Under the pieces are notes generated by a model, which saw nothing but the letters and a program-made list of their open reading frames with translations, did no database searches and had not been told where the DNA came from. 64,000 bases of DNA from Nucisporomicrobium flavum. Its GTDB lineage: Bacteria > Actinomycetota > Actinomycetes > Mycobacteriales > Micromonosporaceae. Positions 16,662 to 25,246 of this stretch are shown piece by piece. How positions within the stretch are numbered: position 1 is the stretch's first letter; each line of letters starts with the position of its first letter. The translations under genes were made by a program, and so were the position numbers. Location of the stretch: NCBI RefSeq assembly GCF_016464385.1, contig NZ_JADMLH010000019.1, positions 62,001-126,000 of the forward strand, read 5' to 3'.

Positions 16662-17288
16662 TCAGTCGGTTTTTCCGCCGGTGCCCCGGGTGATCCGCAG
16701 CACCCGGAAGCCGCGCTGGCTCGCGACCCGGTCCACGTCCCACCCCAGCGACGTCAGCCACCCGTGCAGCGAGTCGCCGCCGAGGTTGCGGTTGATGACC
16801 ACCCACGCCACCCCGCCCGGGGCGAGCCGCTCCAGCCAGCGCCGCATCAGCACCTGCAGCTCCGCCTTGCCGACGTGCGTGGGCGGGTTGCTCCAGATCT
16901 GGTCGAACGTGACGTCCGCGGGCACGTCGTCGGGGCCGTACACGTGGACCCGGTCCGCCAGGTCCAGCGCGGCCGCGTTCTCCACGGTGAGATCACGGGC
17001 CCGGGAGTTGACGTCGATCGCGTACACGGTCGCGGCCGGCGCCTCGCTGGCCAGCACGCAGGTGATGGGGCCGTACCCGCAGCCGAGGTCGAGCAGGGTC
17101 CCCGTCGTCGCGGTGGTGGGCAGCTCGGCCTTGCGCAGCAGGACGGCGGTGCCGGGGTCCAGCCGCCCGGCGGAGAACACCCCGCGCGCCACCACCAGGT
17201 CGTAAGCCCGCCCCGCCGCCGTGAACTCGATGCGCCCCCGGCTCTCCAGGGTGGCCGGCTCGGCAGTGAAGTAATGGTCCGCAGTCAC
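16662..17288 (-). CDS. RsmC-like class I SAM-dependent methyltransferase
   Basis: The product has 208 residues from GTG 17288. The SAM-binding glycine loop is DLGCGYG (67-73), and the catalytic SNPPTH motif (Asn134-Pro-Pro) marks an exocyclic-amine methyltransferase of the MTS domain class, like RsmC, which methylates G1207 of 16S rRNA. E. coli RsmC has an extra N-terminal domain that is missing here, as usual for actinobacterial members. It is probably co-transcribed with the ABC-F gene; both point to ribosome-related function. The RNA target is inferred. Confidence 0.85.
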   Translation of the reverse strand: MTADHYFTAEPATLESRGRIEFTAAGRAYDLVVARGVFSAGRLDPGTAVLLRKAELPTTATTGTLLDLGCGYGPITCVLASEAPAATVYAIDVNSRARDLTVENAAALDLADRVHVYGPDDVPADVTFDQIWSNPPTHVGKAELQVLMRRWLERLAPGGVAWVVINRNLGGDSLHGWLTSLGWDVDRVASQRGFRVLRITRGTGGKTD

Positions 17289-17413
17289 CCCGTCAGTGTC
17301 CCGCGTACGCCCCGCCCGCTGACACCGGGATGCCGCACAACGAGCGGTGGCGCGCCCGGGTGCCGCACATTCTGTGCGTCCACCGATTCACGTGCGCTCC
17401 TACCGTGTGCTGC

Positions 17414-18433
17414 ATGTTCCGCCCCCCTCACCCCCGCTCCGCCCACCGCGCGAACCAGGGAAGCGGACTCGCCACCCTCACCCTGCCCGGCCTGTCCCGT
17501 ACGCCCCCGGCGCAGCACCGCCGTCCCTCGATCCCTGCCCAGCGCCGCCGCTCGGCCGGCACCTCTCCGCCGGTCCCGTACCAGCCCACCCCGCATCGCC
17601 GAGCCGCCGCCGGCCTCACGGACCTGCTGACGCTCCGCTTCGAGACCGCCCTGACCGGCCTCTCGCGCTGCGTGGGGACCGCGCTTCGGCCGGCGCCCGT
17701 ACGCCCCGTCCGGCCGGCGCCCTCGCGCACCCTCCGCCACGGCCCTCAGGAGCCCGGCGAGGCGCTGCACTTCCTGCTGAGCGGCCTCGGCGCGCTCATC
17801 ATCCTGTCGATCATCACGGTGAGCGTCTTCTTCGTCATCGCCGAGGAGCAGCGCGGCCCCGTCGGCGAGACCTCGGCGGCGCTGGCCGCACCGGCGTCGA
17901 TCAGCTCCCGCCGGGTCGACGCCACCCCGCTCACCGGCCCGGAGGTCTTCCCCGGCCCGCGGATCATCCCGGCCGGCGCCGCACCGTACGAGGTGACGGC
18001 GAGCAAGGCGGAGGACGACTGCGGGCTGGGCGCCACCGGCGATCTCAGCGCCGTGCTCGCCGAGAACGGCTGCTCCCAGCTCGTCCGGGCCCGCCTGACC
18101 GCCCCGTACGGCGGCTACCAGGTGACCGCCGGCGTCTTCAACCTGGCGGACGAGGTGGCGGCGGCGCAGGCCAGCGAGCGCGCGGGAAGCCTGGTCGAGG
18201 CCGGTACGGGCACCTTCGCGTCGCTGATCCCGGTCGACGCCGGTTCCGGCGTACCGCCGCTGGGCCAGGTCAACTGGCACGCACGGGGGCACTACCTGCT
18301 CTACTGCGTGATCTCCCGCCCGGACGGCGCGCTGGTGGCCGACGACGACCCGTACGCCGCCCGCATCACCGCCGACCTGATCGAGCGTCACCTCGCCGGC
18401 CAGGTCATAGCCCGGCGCGCCGCACGGTCCTGA
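17414..18433 (+). CDS. Single-pass membrane protein, unknown
   Basis: The start is uncertain; ATG 17414 (339 residues) is the first plausible codon but has no good SD. The N-terminal 115 residues are Pro/Arg-rich and probably disordered. One strong transmembrane helix lies at about 118-144 (HFLLSGLGALIILSIITVS) and a folded extracytoplasmic domain follows, containing DCGLGATGDLSAVLAENGC, a Cys pair that could be disulfide-bonded, and GVFNLADEVAAAQ. I recognise no characterised family. It converges on truA with one nucleotide between the two stop codons. Confidence 0.65.
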   Translation: MFRPPHPRSAHRANQGSGLATLTLPGLSRTPPAQHRRPSIPAQRRRSAGTSPPVPYQPTPHRRAAAGLTDLLTLRFETALTGLSRCVGTALRPAPVRPVRPAPSRTLRHGPQEPGEALHFLLSGLGALIILSIITVSVFFVIAEEQRGPVGETSAALAAPASISSRRVDATPLTGPEVFPGPRIIPAGAAPYEVTASKAEDDCGLGATGDLSAVLAENGCSQLVRARLTAPYGGYQVTAGVFNLADEVAAAQASERAGSLVEAGTGTFASLIPVDAGSGVPPLGQVNWHARGHYLLYCVISRPDGALVADDDPYAARITADLIERHLAGQVIARRAARS

Positions 18434-18434
18434 T

Positions 18435-19250
18435 TCAGGCGCGCAGGCGGCGCGTCGCGTCGGCGCGCTCGGCGTACTCGCTCTCGTCGGGATAGCCGAC
18501 CGCCACGAGGGTCAGGCCGTGCGCCGGCGCCACGGTCACCTCGCTGGACCGTTCCCGCAGCGTCAGCAGTTTCGCCGGCCAGCCCGGGTCGCGGCGCCCG
18601 TCGCCCACGGTCAGCATCGCGCCGACCAGGCTGCGGACCATCGCCTGGCAGAACGCGTCGGCCTGCACGGTCGCCACGGCGATCCCGTCCGGGTCGCGGC
18701 GCCACTCCAGCCGGGTGATGGCCCGCACGGTGGTCGCGTGCTCCTTGCGTTTGCAGTACGCGGCGAAGTCGTGCAGCCCGACGAGCCCGGCCGCGGCCTC
18801 GTTGAGCCGTCCCAGGTCCAGCGGGCGCACCCAGCCGAGGGTGTCGTGGCGGCGCAGCGGCTCGGGCCCGAAGACGGTGTCGGTGACCCGGTACTCGTAC
18901 CGCCGGAACGTCGCGGAGAACCGGGCGTCGAAGGTGGACGGCACCGGCGTCACGGCCCGTACGCGCGCATCCGGCGGCATCAGCGCGGCGAGCCGGCGGA
19001 GCAACGACTCCGACAACGTCTCCCACACGGGCGCCGGCAGGTCGATGTGGCACACCTGCCCGGTGGCGTGCACCCCCGCGTCCGTACGCCCCGCCACGGT
19101 CAGCCCGAGCGGCACGTCGGCACCCACGAGCCGGGCCAGCGCCTCGGTCAGCACCCCGGCCACCGTACGGCGAGCCGGCTGAGCAGCCCATCCCGAGAAG
19201 TCCCCGCCGTCGTACGAGACGTCGAGGCGAAGTCGAGTCGTGTCTGTCAC
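18435..19250 (-). CDS. truA: tRNA pseudouridine(38-40) synthase TruA
   Basis: The 271-residue enzyme starts at GTG 19250. It isomerises uridines 38-40 in the anticodon arm of many tRNAs. The catalytic Asp57 lies in AGRTDAGVHA, followed by RRYEYRV and the C-terminal SLVGAMLTVGDG motif; length is normal. It lies directly downstream of the rplQ terminator, the usual actinobacterial position after rpoA-rplQ, and is probably expressed by readthrough or a weak promoter in the 28 nt after the hairpin. Confidence 0.96.
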   Translation of the reverse strand: MTDTTRLRLDVSYDGGDFSGWAAQPARRTVAGVLTEALARLVGADVPLGLTVAGRTDAGVHATGQVCHIDLPAPVWETLSESLLRRLAALMPPDARVRAVTPVPSTFDARFSATFRRYEYRVTDTVFGPEPLRRHDTLGWVRPLDLGRLNEAAAGLVGLHDFAAYCKRKEHATTVRAITRLEWRRDPDGIAVATVQADAFCQAMVRSLVGAMLTVGDGRRDPGWPAKLLTLRERSSEVTVAPAHGLTLVAVGYPDESEYAERADATRRLRA

Positions 19251-19277
19251 CGCAGTCCTGCCCCTTGAAAGACGAAA

Positions 19278-19309
19278 CGGCCCGGCACCCCGCGAGGGGT
19301 ACCGGGCCG
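19278..19309 (-). terminator. Intrinsic terminator of the infA-rplQ operon
   Basis: A 14-bp stem (19278-19291 with 19296-19309) with a GCGA loop. The single C/A mismatch on the plus strand becomes a G-U wobble in the minus-strand RNA. The transcript continues UUUCGUCUUUC, a U-rich tail, right after the stem. Confidence 0.9.
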
Positions 19310-19321
19310 CAGCTGCCTGAA

Positions 19322-19909
19322 TCAGGCCTTGGCGTCGTCGGTGTCTTCGCCCTCGGCCTGGTCGCCCGGGCCCTCGGCGCCCTTGTCGCCGGACGCGTTC
19401 ACCGGCGGCTCGGCGTCCTGGTCGGCGGCGGTCTCGGCCGGGGTGTCGGCCTTCGCCGGCGCCTCGTCCTCGCGGGCCAGCGCCTCGACCTTGTCCTGCT
19501 GCTTGGCTGCGCGGGCGGCCTTCTTGGCCGGCGCCGTGGTGGCCGCGACCTGCAGCTCCTCGACCAGCTCGATGACGGCCATGGGAGCGGCGTCACCCTT
19601 GCGGATGCCGGTCTTGGTGATCCGGGTGTAGCCACCCGGACGGTTGGTGTAGCGCGGCGCGATCTGCTCGAACAGGGCGTACACGACGTCCTTGTCCTTG
19701 ACGACCGTGAGCACCCGGCGGCGGGCGTGCAGGTCACCGCGCTTGGCCTTGGTGATCAGCTGCTCCGCCAGGGGGCGCAGCCGGCGCGCCTTGGTCTCGG
19801 TCGTCTTGATCTTCCCGTGCCGGAAGAGCTCCGTGGCCAGGTTGGCCAGCAGCAGCTTCTCGTGCGCCGGGCTGCCGCCGAGGCGGGGACCCTTGGTGGG
19901 CGTGGGCAT
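19322..19909 (-). CDS. rplQ: 50S ribosomal protein L17 with acidic tail
   Basis: The protein has 195 residues. The L17 core (about 1-120; GGSPAHEKLLLANLATELF, TKARRLRPLAEQLI, RYTNRPGGYTRI) is followed by a 75-residue extension, first Ala/Lys-rich and then strongly acidic (Glu/Asp/Ala/Gly). Such tails are usual in high-GC actinobacteria and absent from E. coli L17 (127 residues). Last gene of the alpha operon, downstream of rpoA. Confidence 0.97.
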   Translation of the reverse strand: MPTPTKGPRLGGSPAHEKLLLANLATELFRHGKIKTTETKARRLRPLAEQLITKAKRGDLHARRRVLTVVKDKDVVYALFEQIAPRYTNRPGGYTRITKTGIRKGDAAPMAVIELVEELQVAATTAPAKKAARAAKQQDKVEALAREDEAPAKADTPAETAADQDAEPPVNASGDKGAEGPGDQAEGEDTDDAKA

Positions 19910-19940
19910 TTCTTGCTCCTAGTTCAGGCGGCCGAGGTGG

Positions 19941-20963
19941 TCAGAGCTGCTCGGTCTCGCGGTAGTCGTCGGTGTCGTAGTCCACGTCGCCGAACGAGTC
20001 GACCACGTGCGCCGGGTCGAAGGACGGCGCGCTGTCCTTGAGGCCCAGGCCCATTCCGGCGAGCTTCATCTTGACCTCGTCGATCGACTTCTGACCGAAA
20101 TTCCTTATATCCAGAAGGTCGGCCTCCGTCCGCCCGATCAGTTCGCCGACGGTGTTGATGCCCTCGCGCTTGAGGCAGTTGTACGACCGGACGGTGAGGT
20201 CCAGCTCCTCGATCGGCAGGGCGAGGTCGGCGGCCAGCTGGGCGTCCTGCGGCGACGGGCCGATGTCGATGCCCTCGGCGGTCTCGTCCAGCTCGCGGCA
20301 GAGACCGAACAGCTCGACGAGCGTCGAACCGGCGGACGCCAGCGCGGTACGGGGCGAGATGGACGCCTTCGACTCGACGTCGATGATCAGGCGGTCGAAG
20401 TCGGTACGCTGCTCGACTCGGGTCGCCTCGACGCGGTAGGTGACCTTCATGACCGGCGAGTAGATCGAGTCGACCGGGATCCGGCCGATCTCGGCGCCGG
20501 CGCTCTTGTTCTGCGCCGCCGTGACGTAGCCACGGCCCCGCTCGACGGTGAGCTCCATGTCGAGCCGGCCCTTGCTGTTCAGGGTGGCCAGCTTCAGGTC
20601 GGGGTTGTGCACGGACACGCCGGCCGGGGGCTGGATGTCACCGGCGGTGACGTCGCCCGGGCCCTGCTTGCGCAGGTACATGCTGACCGGCTCGTCGTGC
20701 TCGGAGCTGACGGTGAGCTCCTTGACGTTCATGACGAGCTCGACCACGTCCTCCTTGACACCGGGGATCGTGGTGAACTCGTGCAGCACGCCGTCGATCT
20801 TGATGCTGGTCACCGCCGCGCCCGGGATGGACGACAGCAGCGTACGCCGCAGCGAGTTGCCGAGGGTGTAGCCGAAGCCCGGCTCCAGGGGCTCGATGGT
20901 GAACCGGGAGCGGGTCTCGCTGAGCGACTCTTCCGAGAGGCTCGGGCGCTGGCTGATGAGCAC
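19941..20963 (-). CDS. rpoA: RNA polymerase alpha subunit
   Basis: The product has 340 residues from GTG 20963. The dimerising N-terminal domain (about 1-230; GYTLGNSLRRTLLSSIPGAAV) is joined by an acidic linker to the C-terminal DNA/activator-binding domain (about 250-315; REGINTVGELIGRTEADLL, NFGQKSIDEVKMKL). Residues fit housekeeping alpha. It follows rpsD across a 93-nt gap with a strong hairpin, and precedes rplQ. Confidence 0.98.
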   Translation of the reverse strand: MLISQRPSLSEESLSETRSRFTIEPLEPGFGYTLGNSLRRTLLSSIPGAAVTSIKIDGVLHEFTTIPGVKEDVVELVMNVKELTVSSEHDEPVSMYLRKQGPGDVTAGDIQPPAGVSVHNPDLKLATLNSKGRLDMELTVERGRGYVTAAQNKSAGAEIGRIPVDSIYSPVMKVTYRVEATRVEQRTDFDRLIIDVESKASISPRTALASAGSTLVELFGLCRELDETAEGIDIGPSPQDAQLAADLALPIEELDLTVRSYNCLKREGINTVGELIGRTEADLLDIRNFGQKSIDEVKMKLAGMGLGLKDSAPSFDPAHVVDSFGDVDYDTDDYRETEQL

Positions 20964-21019
20964 GCGTTTCTTCTTTCTGTCGGGGCACCCGCTATTTGAT
21001 GCCCGTCCTCATGAACTAC

Positions 21020-21049
21020 CCCGGGCGCCTCCGCGTGGAGGCGCCCGGG
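21020..21049 (-). other. Intercistronic 13-bp hairpin between rpsD and rpoA
   Basis: A perfect 13-bp stem (21020-21032 with 21037-21049) with a 4-nt loop. The RNA downstream reads GUAGUUCAUGAGG, not a U tract, so it is more likely a processing or stability element, or a partial attenuator, than a terminator. Confidence 0.8.
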
Positions 21050-21056
21050 CAGAGCG

Positions 21057-21683
21057 CTACTTGGAGTAGAGCTCGACGATCAGCTGCTCCTGGACCTGCG
21101 TGTCGATGACGGCGCGGGCCGGGAGGGTGTGGATCAGGATCTTCATGTCGCTGGGGATCGGCTCCAGCCACGCCGGGGTCGGACGCGAACCGGCCTGGGC
21201 CTGCGCGACGACGAAGGGGGTCATCTCCTTCGACTTCTCGCGGACCTGGACGATGTCGTGCTCCTTGACCCGGTACGACGGGATGTCGACCTTCACGCCG
21301 TTGACCAGGAAGTGGCCGTGCTTGACCAGCTGCCGGGCCATGTCGCGGGACGCGGCGTAGCCGGCCCGGTAGACGACGTTGTCGAGACGCGACTCGAGGA
21401 TCTGCAGCAGCACCTCACCGGTCTTGCCGGGCTTGGTGACAGCCTCCTCGTAGTAACCGCGGAACTGCTTCTCGAGCACGCCGTACGTACGACGGGCCTT
21501 CTGCTTCTCGCGGTGCTGGAGCAGGTACTCGGTCTCCTTGGTCCGGCCGCGGCCGTGCTGCCCGGGCGGGAACGGCCGGGACTCGAACGGGCACTTCGGA
21601 CCATCGCACTTGCTGCCCTTGAGGAACAGCTTCATCTTCTCGCGGCGGCAACGCTTGCAGTCCGCACCTGTGTAACGAGCCAT
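21057..21683 (-). CDS. rpsD: 30S ribosomal protein S4 (zinc-type)
   Basis: The protein has 208 residues from ATG 21683. It is a primary 16S-binding assembly protein. The N-terminus carries a complete zinc knuckle Cys9-X2-Cys12-X13-Cys26-X4-Cys31, the C+ form; many actinobacteria also keep a cysteine-free copy elsewhere. The S4 RNA-binding domain is near 95-160 (ESRLDNVVYRAGYAASRDMARQLV). S4 autoregulates its operon in other bacteria. Confidence 0.98.
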   Translation of the reverse strand: MARYTGADCKRCRREKMKLFLKGSKCDGPKCPFESRPFPPGQHGRGRTKETEYLLQHREKQKARRTYGVLEKQFRGYYEEAVTKPGKTGEVLLQILESRLDNVVYRAGYAASRDMARQLVKHGHFLVNGVKVDIPSYRVKEHDIVQVREKSKEMTPFVVAQAQAGSRPTPAWLEPIPSDMKILIHTLPARAVIDTQVQEQLIVELYSK

Positions 21684-21699
21684 TACTTCTGTCTCTCCC

Positions 21700-22107
21700 T
21701 CAGACCCGGCGACGCTTCGGCGGACGGCAACCGTTGTGCGGCTGCGGCGTGACGTCGGAGATCTGCCCGACCTCGAGGCCGGCGGCCTGCAGCGAACGGA
21801 TAGCGGTCTCCCGGCCGGAGCCGGGGCCCTTGACGAACACGTCGACCTTGCGCATGCCGTGCTCCATCGCCCGGCGCGCGGCGGCCTCGGCGGCCAGCTG
21901 CGCGGCGAACGGGGTCGACTTGCGCGAGCCCTTGAAGCCCACCTGGCCGGACGAGGCCCAGGAGATGACCGCACCGGTCGGGTCGGTGATCGACACGATG
22001 GTGTTGTTGAAGGTGCTCTTGATGTGCGCCTGCCCGTGGGCGACGTTCTTGCGTTCCTTGCGCCGGACCTTCTTGACTGCGGCCCCAGCGCGTGCCTTCG
22101 GTGGCAT
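21700..22107 (-). CDS. rpsK: 30S ribosomal protein S11
   Basis: The 135-residue platform protein has a basic start (PPKARAGAAVKKVRRKERK) and the conserved NNTIVSITDPTGAVISWASSG and GPGSGRETAIRSL segments, with the typical basic tail PPKRRRV. Lies 16 nt before rpsD in the alpha operon. Confidence 0.98.
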   Translation of the reverse strand: MPPKARAGAAVKKVRRKERKNVAHGQAHIKSTFNNTIVSITDPTGAVISWASSGQVGFKGSRKSTPFAAQLAAEAAARRAMEHGMRKVDVFVKGPGSGRETAIRSLQAAGLEVGQISDVTPQPHNGCRPPKRRRV

Positions 22108-22125
22108 AAGTCTTCTGCGCTCCTA

Positions 22126-22506
22126 TTACTTCCGACCGGGCTTCTTCTTACCGGCGACCGTGCGCTTCGGACCCTTGCGGGTACGAGCGTTCGTCCGCGT
22201 GCGCTGGCCCCGGACGGGGAGCCCACGACGGTGGCGGATGCCGGCGTAGCAGCCGATCTCAACCTTGCGGCGGATGTCCGCAGCGACCTCGCGGCGCAGG
22301 TCGCCTTCTACCTTGAAGTTGCCCTCGATGTAGTCGCGGAGCTGGACCAGCTCCTCGTCTGTGAGGTCCTTGGCGCGCTTGTTCAGGTCAATGCCGGTGG
22401 CGGTGAGCGCCTCCACGGCGCGGGTGCGACCGACCCCGTAGATGTAGGTGAGCGCGATCTCCATCCGCTTCTCGCGGGGAAGATCGACGCCGACGAGTCG
22501 AGCCAT
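22126..22506 (-). CDS. rpsM: 30S ribosomal protein S13
   Basis: The 126-residue head protein contacts the P-site tRNA and the B1 bridges. GVDLPREKRMEIALTYIYG and the GLPVRGQRTRTNARTRKG tail are diagnostic. Between rpmJ and rpsK in the usual order. Confidence 0.98.
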   Translation of the reverse strand: MARLVGVDLPREKRMEIALTYIYGVGRTRAVEALTATGIDLNKRAKDLTDEELVQLRDYIEGNFKVEGDLRREVAADIRRKVEIGCYAGIRHRRGLPVRGQRTRTNARTRKGPKRTVAGKKKPGRK

Positions 22507-22680
22507 AAGTGGGCGTACTCCTCAGGTGTCTCACGGAGGTCTGTGCCCGTTCCCACCCCGCCTGCCCTGGCGGGCCCCGGCCTCCGACCGGGGGTGAAGC
22601 CACGCGTCAGCGAAGGTTCGCGACGGCGGCTGGGACGAGCTCGTTCAGTGGTGCGGATCTGACAGTGCCCTGGGGCGGAA

Positions 22681-22797
22681 TCAGCCCTGGCGCTGCTTGT
22701 GACGCGCGTCGGTCTTGCAGATGACCATGACGCGCCCGTGCCGCCGGATGACCCGGCAGTTGTTGCAGATCCGCTTGACGCTCGGCTTGACCTTCAC
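22681..22797 (-). CDS. rpmJ: 50S ribosomal protein L36 (zinc ribbon, 38 residues)
   Basis: The gene is too short for most ORF searches. GTG 22797 gives KVKPSVKRICNNCRVIRR followed by HGRVMVICKTDARHKQRQG. Zinc ligands are Cys11, Cys14, Cys27 and His33. The product has 38 residues; the common actinobacterial form has 37, so the loop between Cys27 and the His has gained one residue (CKTDARH). It lies between infA and rpsM. Confidence 0.96.
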   Translation of the reverse strand: MKVKPSVKRICNNCRVIRRHGRVMVICKTDARHKQRQG

Positions 22798-22846
22798 GGT
22801 TTGCCTTAACTCTCAGTCAGACGGGATGTGGATCCCCGTGACCCGG

Positions 22847-23068
<222 letters not shown>

Positions 23069-23212
23069 GTCCTCCGCTACCTGACATCGGGTTCTTGGGG
23101 CAGGCTCACAACGTTCATCGCAACCCGCGAGGGGCCGGACCAGCCGCGGCTCCGGACACCACCAGAAGCGCTTGGTGGACACGCCGGAGTGGACGCTGTG
23201 CGCCAGCAAGCC

Positions 23213-23242
23213 AGTGTACGCGCGTGCATGCATCGACACCAA
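23213..23242 (-). promoter_or_regulatory. Probable promoter of the infA operon
   Basis: On the minus strand TTGGTG (23237-23242) and TACACT (23213-23218) are 18 bp apart, 145 nt before infA. TACACT recurs as the -10 box of the rpoB and tRNA-Trp promoters here. The remainder of 23069-23308 shows no gene. Confidence 0.55.
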
Positions 23243-23308
23243 ACCGAGCCCCCCGCAACCCGGGGTCGGGTGTGTCGGCATACCGGAGAACCGGACACGA
23301 CGGTCGAT

Positions 23309-23875
23309 TCAGCCGGTTTTCTTCGCTTTTTTAGGCTTCGCCGGCCCCGGTTCCGCCGACGGCAGTTCGCCCCGAGCGGCGGCCCTGCGCTCCCGCTTCC
23401 GCGACCTGGCCCGTTGCTTCCGGGCCCTCTTCTCCGCCCGCCTGCGCGGTTCACCATTGGTCAGCCCGGCCACAGTCGTCAGCACGAGCAGGAGGCCCCA
23501 CGGCACTGCCACCCACACCGGCCAGAAGTAGAGCAGCTCACCGCCGGCCAGCGACGAGATCGCCCAGATCGCCGAGGTGATCCCCACCACGGGGATCCAG
23601 GAGCCCCACACCTCGGCCAGCCAGCGCCGAGTCAGCTCCGCGTCGGAAGCGGTGACGAGCGCCTCTCCGGCCGGGCTCCGCGGCGCGGGCACGGCGGCCG
23701 CCGGCAGATCGCTCAGCAACCCGCCCAGGTCGCCGTAGGTCTTGGCCGCGTACGTCCGCTGCAGCCGCTCGTCGTACTCGTGCAGGTCCAGCCTGCCCTC
23801 CGCGAGCGCGACGCGCAGCTGCTCGGCGACGGCCTGCCGATCGGCGTCCCCCGCCCGCATCTCGTCACGCCCCAT
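23309..23875 (-). CDS. DUF1707 membrane protein A
   Basis: The 188-residue product begins with the DUF1707 domain (MRAGDADRQAVAEQLRVA, LHEYDERLQRTYAAKTYGDL, about 6-55), a short actinobacterial helical module of unknown role often fused to membrane segments. Two hydrophobic helices lie near 95-135 (WAISSLAGGELLYFWPVWV) and the C-terminus is strongly Lys/Arg-rich. ATG 23875 is favoured by analogy with the paralog's MSDEQMRAGDAE start. It is a tandem paralog of the next gene and interrupts the map-infA junction. Confidence 0.8.
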   Translation of the reverse strand: MGRDEMRAGDADRQAVAEQLRVALAEGRLDLHEYDERLQRTYAAKTYGDLGGLLSDLPAAAVPAPRSPAGEALVTASDAELTRRWLAEVWGSWIPVVGITSAIWAISSLAGGELLYFWPVWVAVPWGLLLVLTTVAGLTNGEPRRRAEKRARKQRARSRKRERRAAARGELPSAEPGPAKPKKAKKTG

Positions 23876-23932
23876 GCACCCCAGGATGCCAGCGCCGCGC
23901 CGCTGCCGGAATCCCCGCGGCTGTCGGCCTGG

Positions 23933-24379
23933 TTACCGGTCGCGGCCGGTCATCCGCCGGATGAGGCCGAAGACCAACGGGATGAGCATCCAGCCCGGCC
24001 AGAAGTAGATCCAATCGCCGGAAGCCATGCTCGACAGCGCCCAGACGATCACGCAGACCAGCACCACGCCGCCGTAGGAGGCCAGCCACGGCGGCCCACC
24101 CGGCCGGCGCATCTCGCCCACCTCGGGTCCTGCGCCGGCTCCGGCCTCCGCGGCCGCCCGCGGCGCCTGCGGCACCACCTGGGCGCGCTGCGCGGGCACG
24201 GTGCCGGGCAGGTCGGTGGTCAGGGCATCGAGATCACCGTACGTCTTCGCCGCGTACGTCCGCTGCAGCCGCTCGTCGTACTCGTGGAGCTCCAGGCGTC
24301 CCTCGTCGAGCGCGGCCTTCAGCCGATCGGCGACCGCCTGGCGCTCGGCGTCGCCCGCACGCATCTGCTCGTCGCTCAT
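23933..24379 (-). CDS. DUF1707 membrane protein B
   Basis: The 148-residue product has the same plan as its neighbour: DUF1707 domain (about 6-55; LHEYDERLQRTYAAKTYGDL is identical in both), a Pro/Ala/Gln linker, then two membrane helices (VVLVCVIVWALSSMAS and GWMLIPLVFGLI) but no basic tail. The WxLSSxAxGxxxYFWPxW hairpin is shared with protein A, so the pair arose by tandem duplication. It reads in the same direction as map, 11 nt after the map stop. Confidence 0.82.
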   Translation of the reverse strand: MSDEQMRAGDAERQAVADRLKAALDEGRLELHEYDERLQRTYAAKTYGDLDALTTDLPGTVPAQRAQVVPQAPRAAAEAGAGAGPEVGEMRRPGGPPWLASYGGVVLVCVIVWALSSMASGDWIYFWPGWMLIPLVFGLIRRMTGRDR

Positions 24380-24390
24380 CGATGCGGACT

Positions 24391-25245
24391 TTACTCGGCG
24401 AGCGAGTCAACCGCGGGCTGCCGGGACGTGACGAGGTCACCGAGCCGGGCCCGGCCACCGTCGCGGGCCGTGGTGACCCACACGCCGTCCTCGAGCAGCG
24501 CCATCGTGTGCTCCACGTGCGCGGCCATCGAGCCGTCCCGGGTGATGACGGTCCAGCCGTCGGAGAGCTCCTGCGTACGCGGGGAGCCCATGGTGATCAT
24601 CGGCTCGATGGCCAGCGCCATGCCGGGCACCAGACGGGGACCCTTGCCGGGCTTGCCGTGGTTCAGCACGTGCGGGTCCTGGTGCATCTCCGTGCCGATG
24701 CCGTGGCCGCCGTACCCGTCGACGATGCCGTAGCGGCCACCCTTGCGGACAGCCTTCTCCACGTTGAAGGAGATGTCGGTGAGCCGGCCGCGGCCGTTGG
24801 CGGCGCCGCGCGCGGCGGCGGCGATGCCGGCCCACATCGCGTCCTCGGCCACCTCGGCCATGCGCAGCAGGGCCGGGTCGGTCTCCCCCACGCCGACCGT
24901 GATCGCGGAGTCGCCGTGCCAGCCGTCGAGGATCGCCCCGCAGTCCAGCGACAGGAGGTCGCCCTCCTTGAGCACCTGCGCGGACGACGGGATGCCGTGC
25001 ACGACCTGCTCGTTGACCGACGCGCAGATCGACGCCGGGAAGCCGTGGTAGCCCTTGAACGACGGGATCGCGCCGGCGTCCCGGATGACCCGCTCGGCGA
25101 TCGCGTCGAGGTCGGCCGTGGAGACGCCGGGCGCCACCGCTTCGCGCATCGCGTCGAGCGCGGCGGCCACGACGAGTCCCGCGCCGCGCATGAGCTCGAT
25201 CTGTTCGGGGGTCTTCAGCTGGATGTCCAGCTGCTGACGGCGCAT
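24391..25245 (-). CDS. map: Methionine aminopeptidase, type I
   Basis: The 284-residue metalloprotease removes the initiator Met. All five metal ligands are visible: Asp101 (DCG), Asp112 (GDSA), His181 (GGHGIG), Glu214 (AIEPM) and Glu245 (VEHT), with His83 in VVHGIP. ATG 25245 lies 1 nt after the adk stop. The C-terminus extends about 20 residues beyond E. coli MetAP. Confidence 0.97.
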   Translation of the reverse strand: MRRQQLDIQLKTPEQIELMRGAGLVVAAALDAMREAVAPGVSTADLDAIAERVIRDAGAIPSFKGYHGFPASICASVNEQVVHGIPSSAQVLKEGDLLSLDCGAILDGWHGDSAITVGVGETDPALLRMAEVAEDAMWAGIAAAARGAANGRGRLTDISFNVEKAVRKGGRYGIVDGYGGHGIGTEMHQDPHVLNHGKPGKGPRLVPGMALAIEPMITMGSPRTQELSDGWTVITRDGSMAAHVEHTMALLEDGVWVTTARDGGRARLGDLVTSRQPAVDSLAE

Positions 25246-25246
25246 C

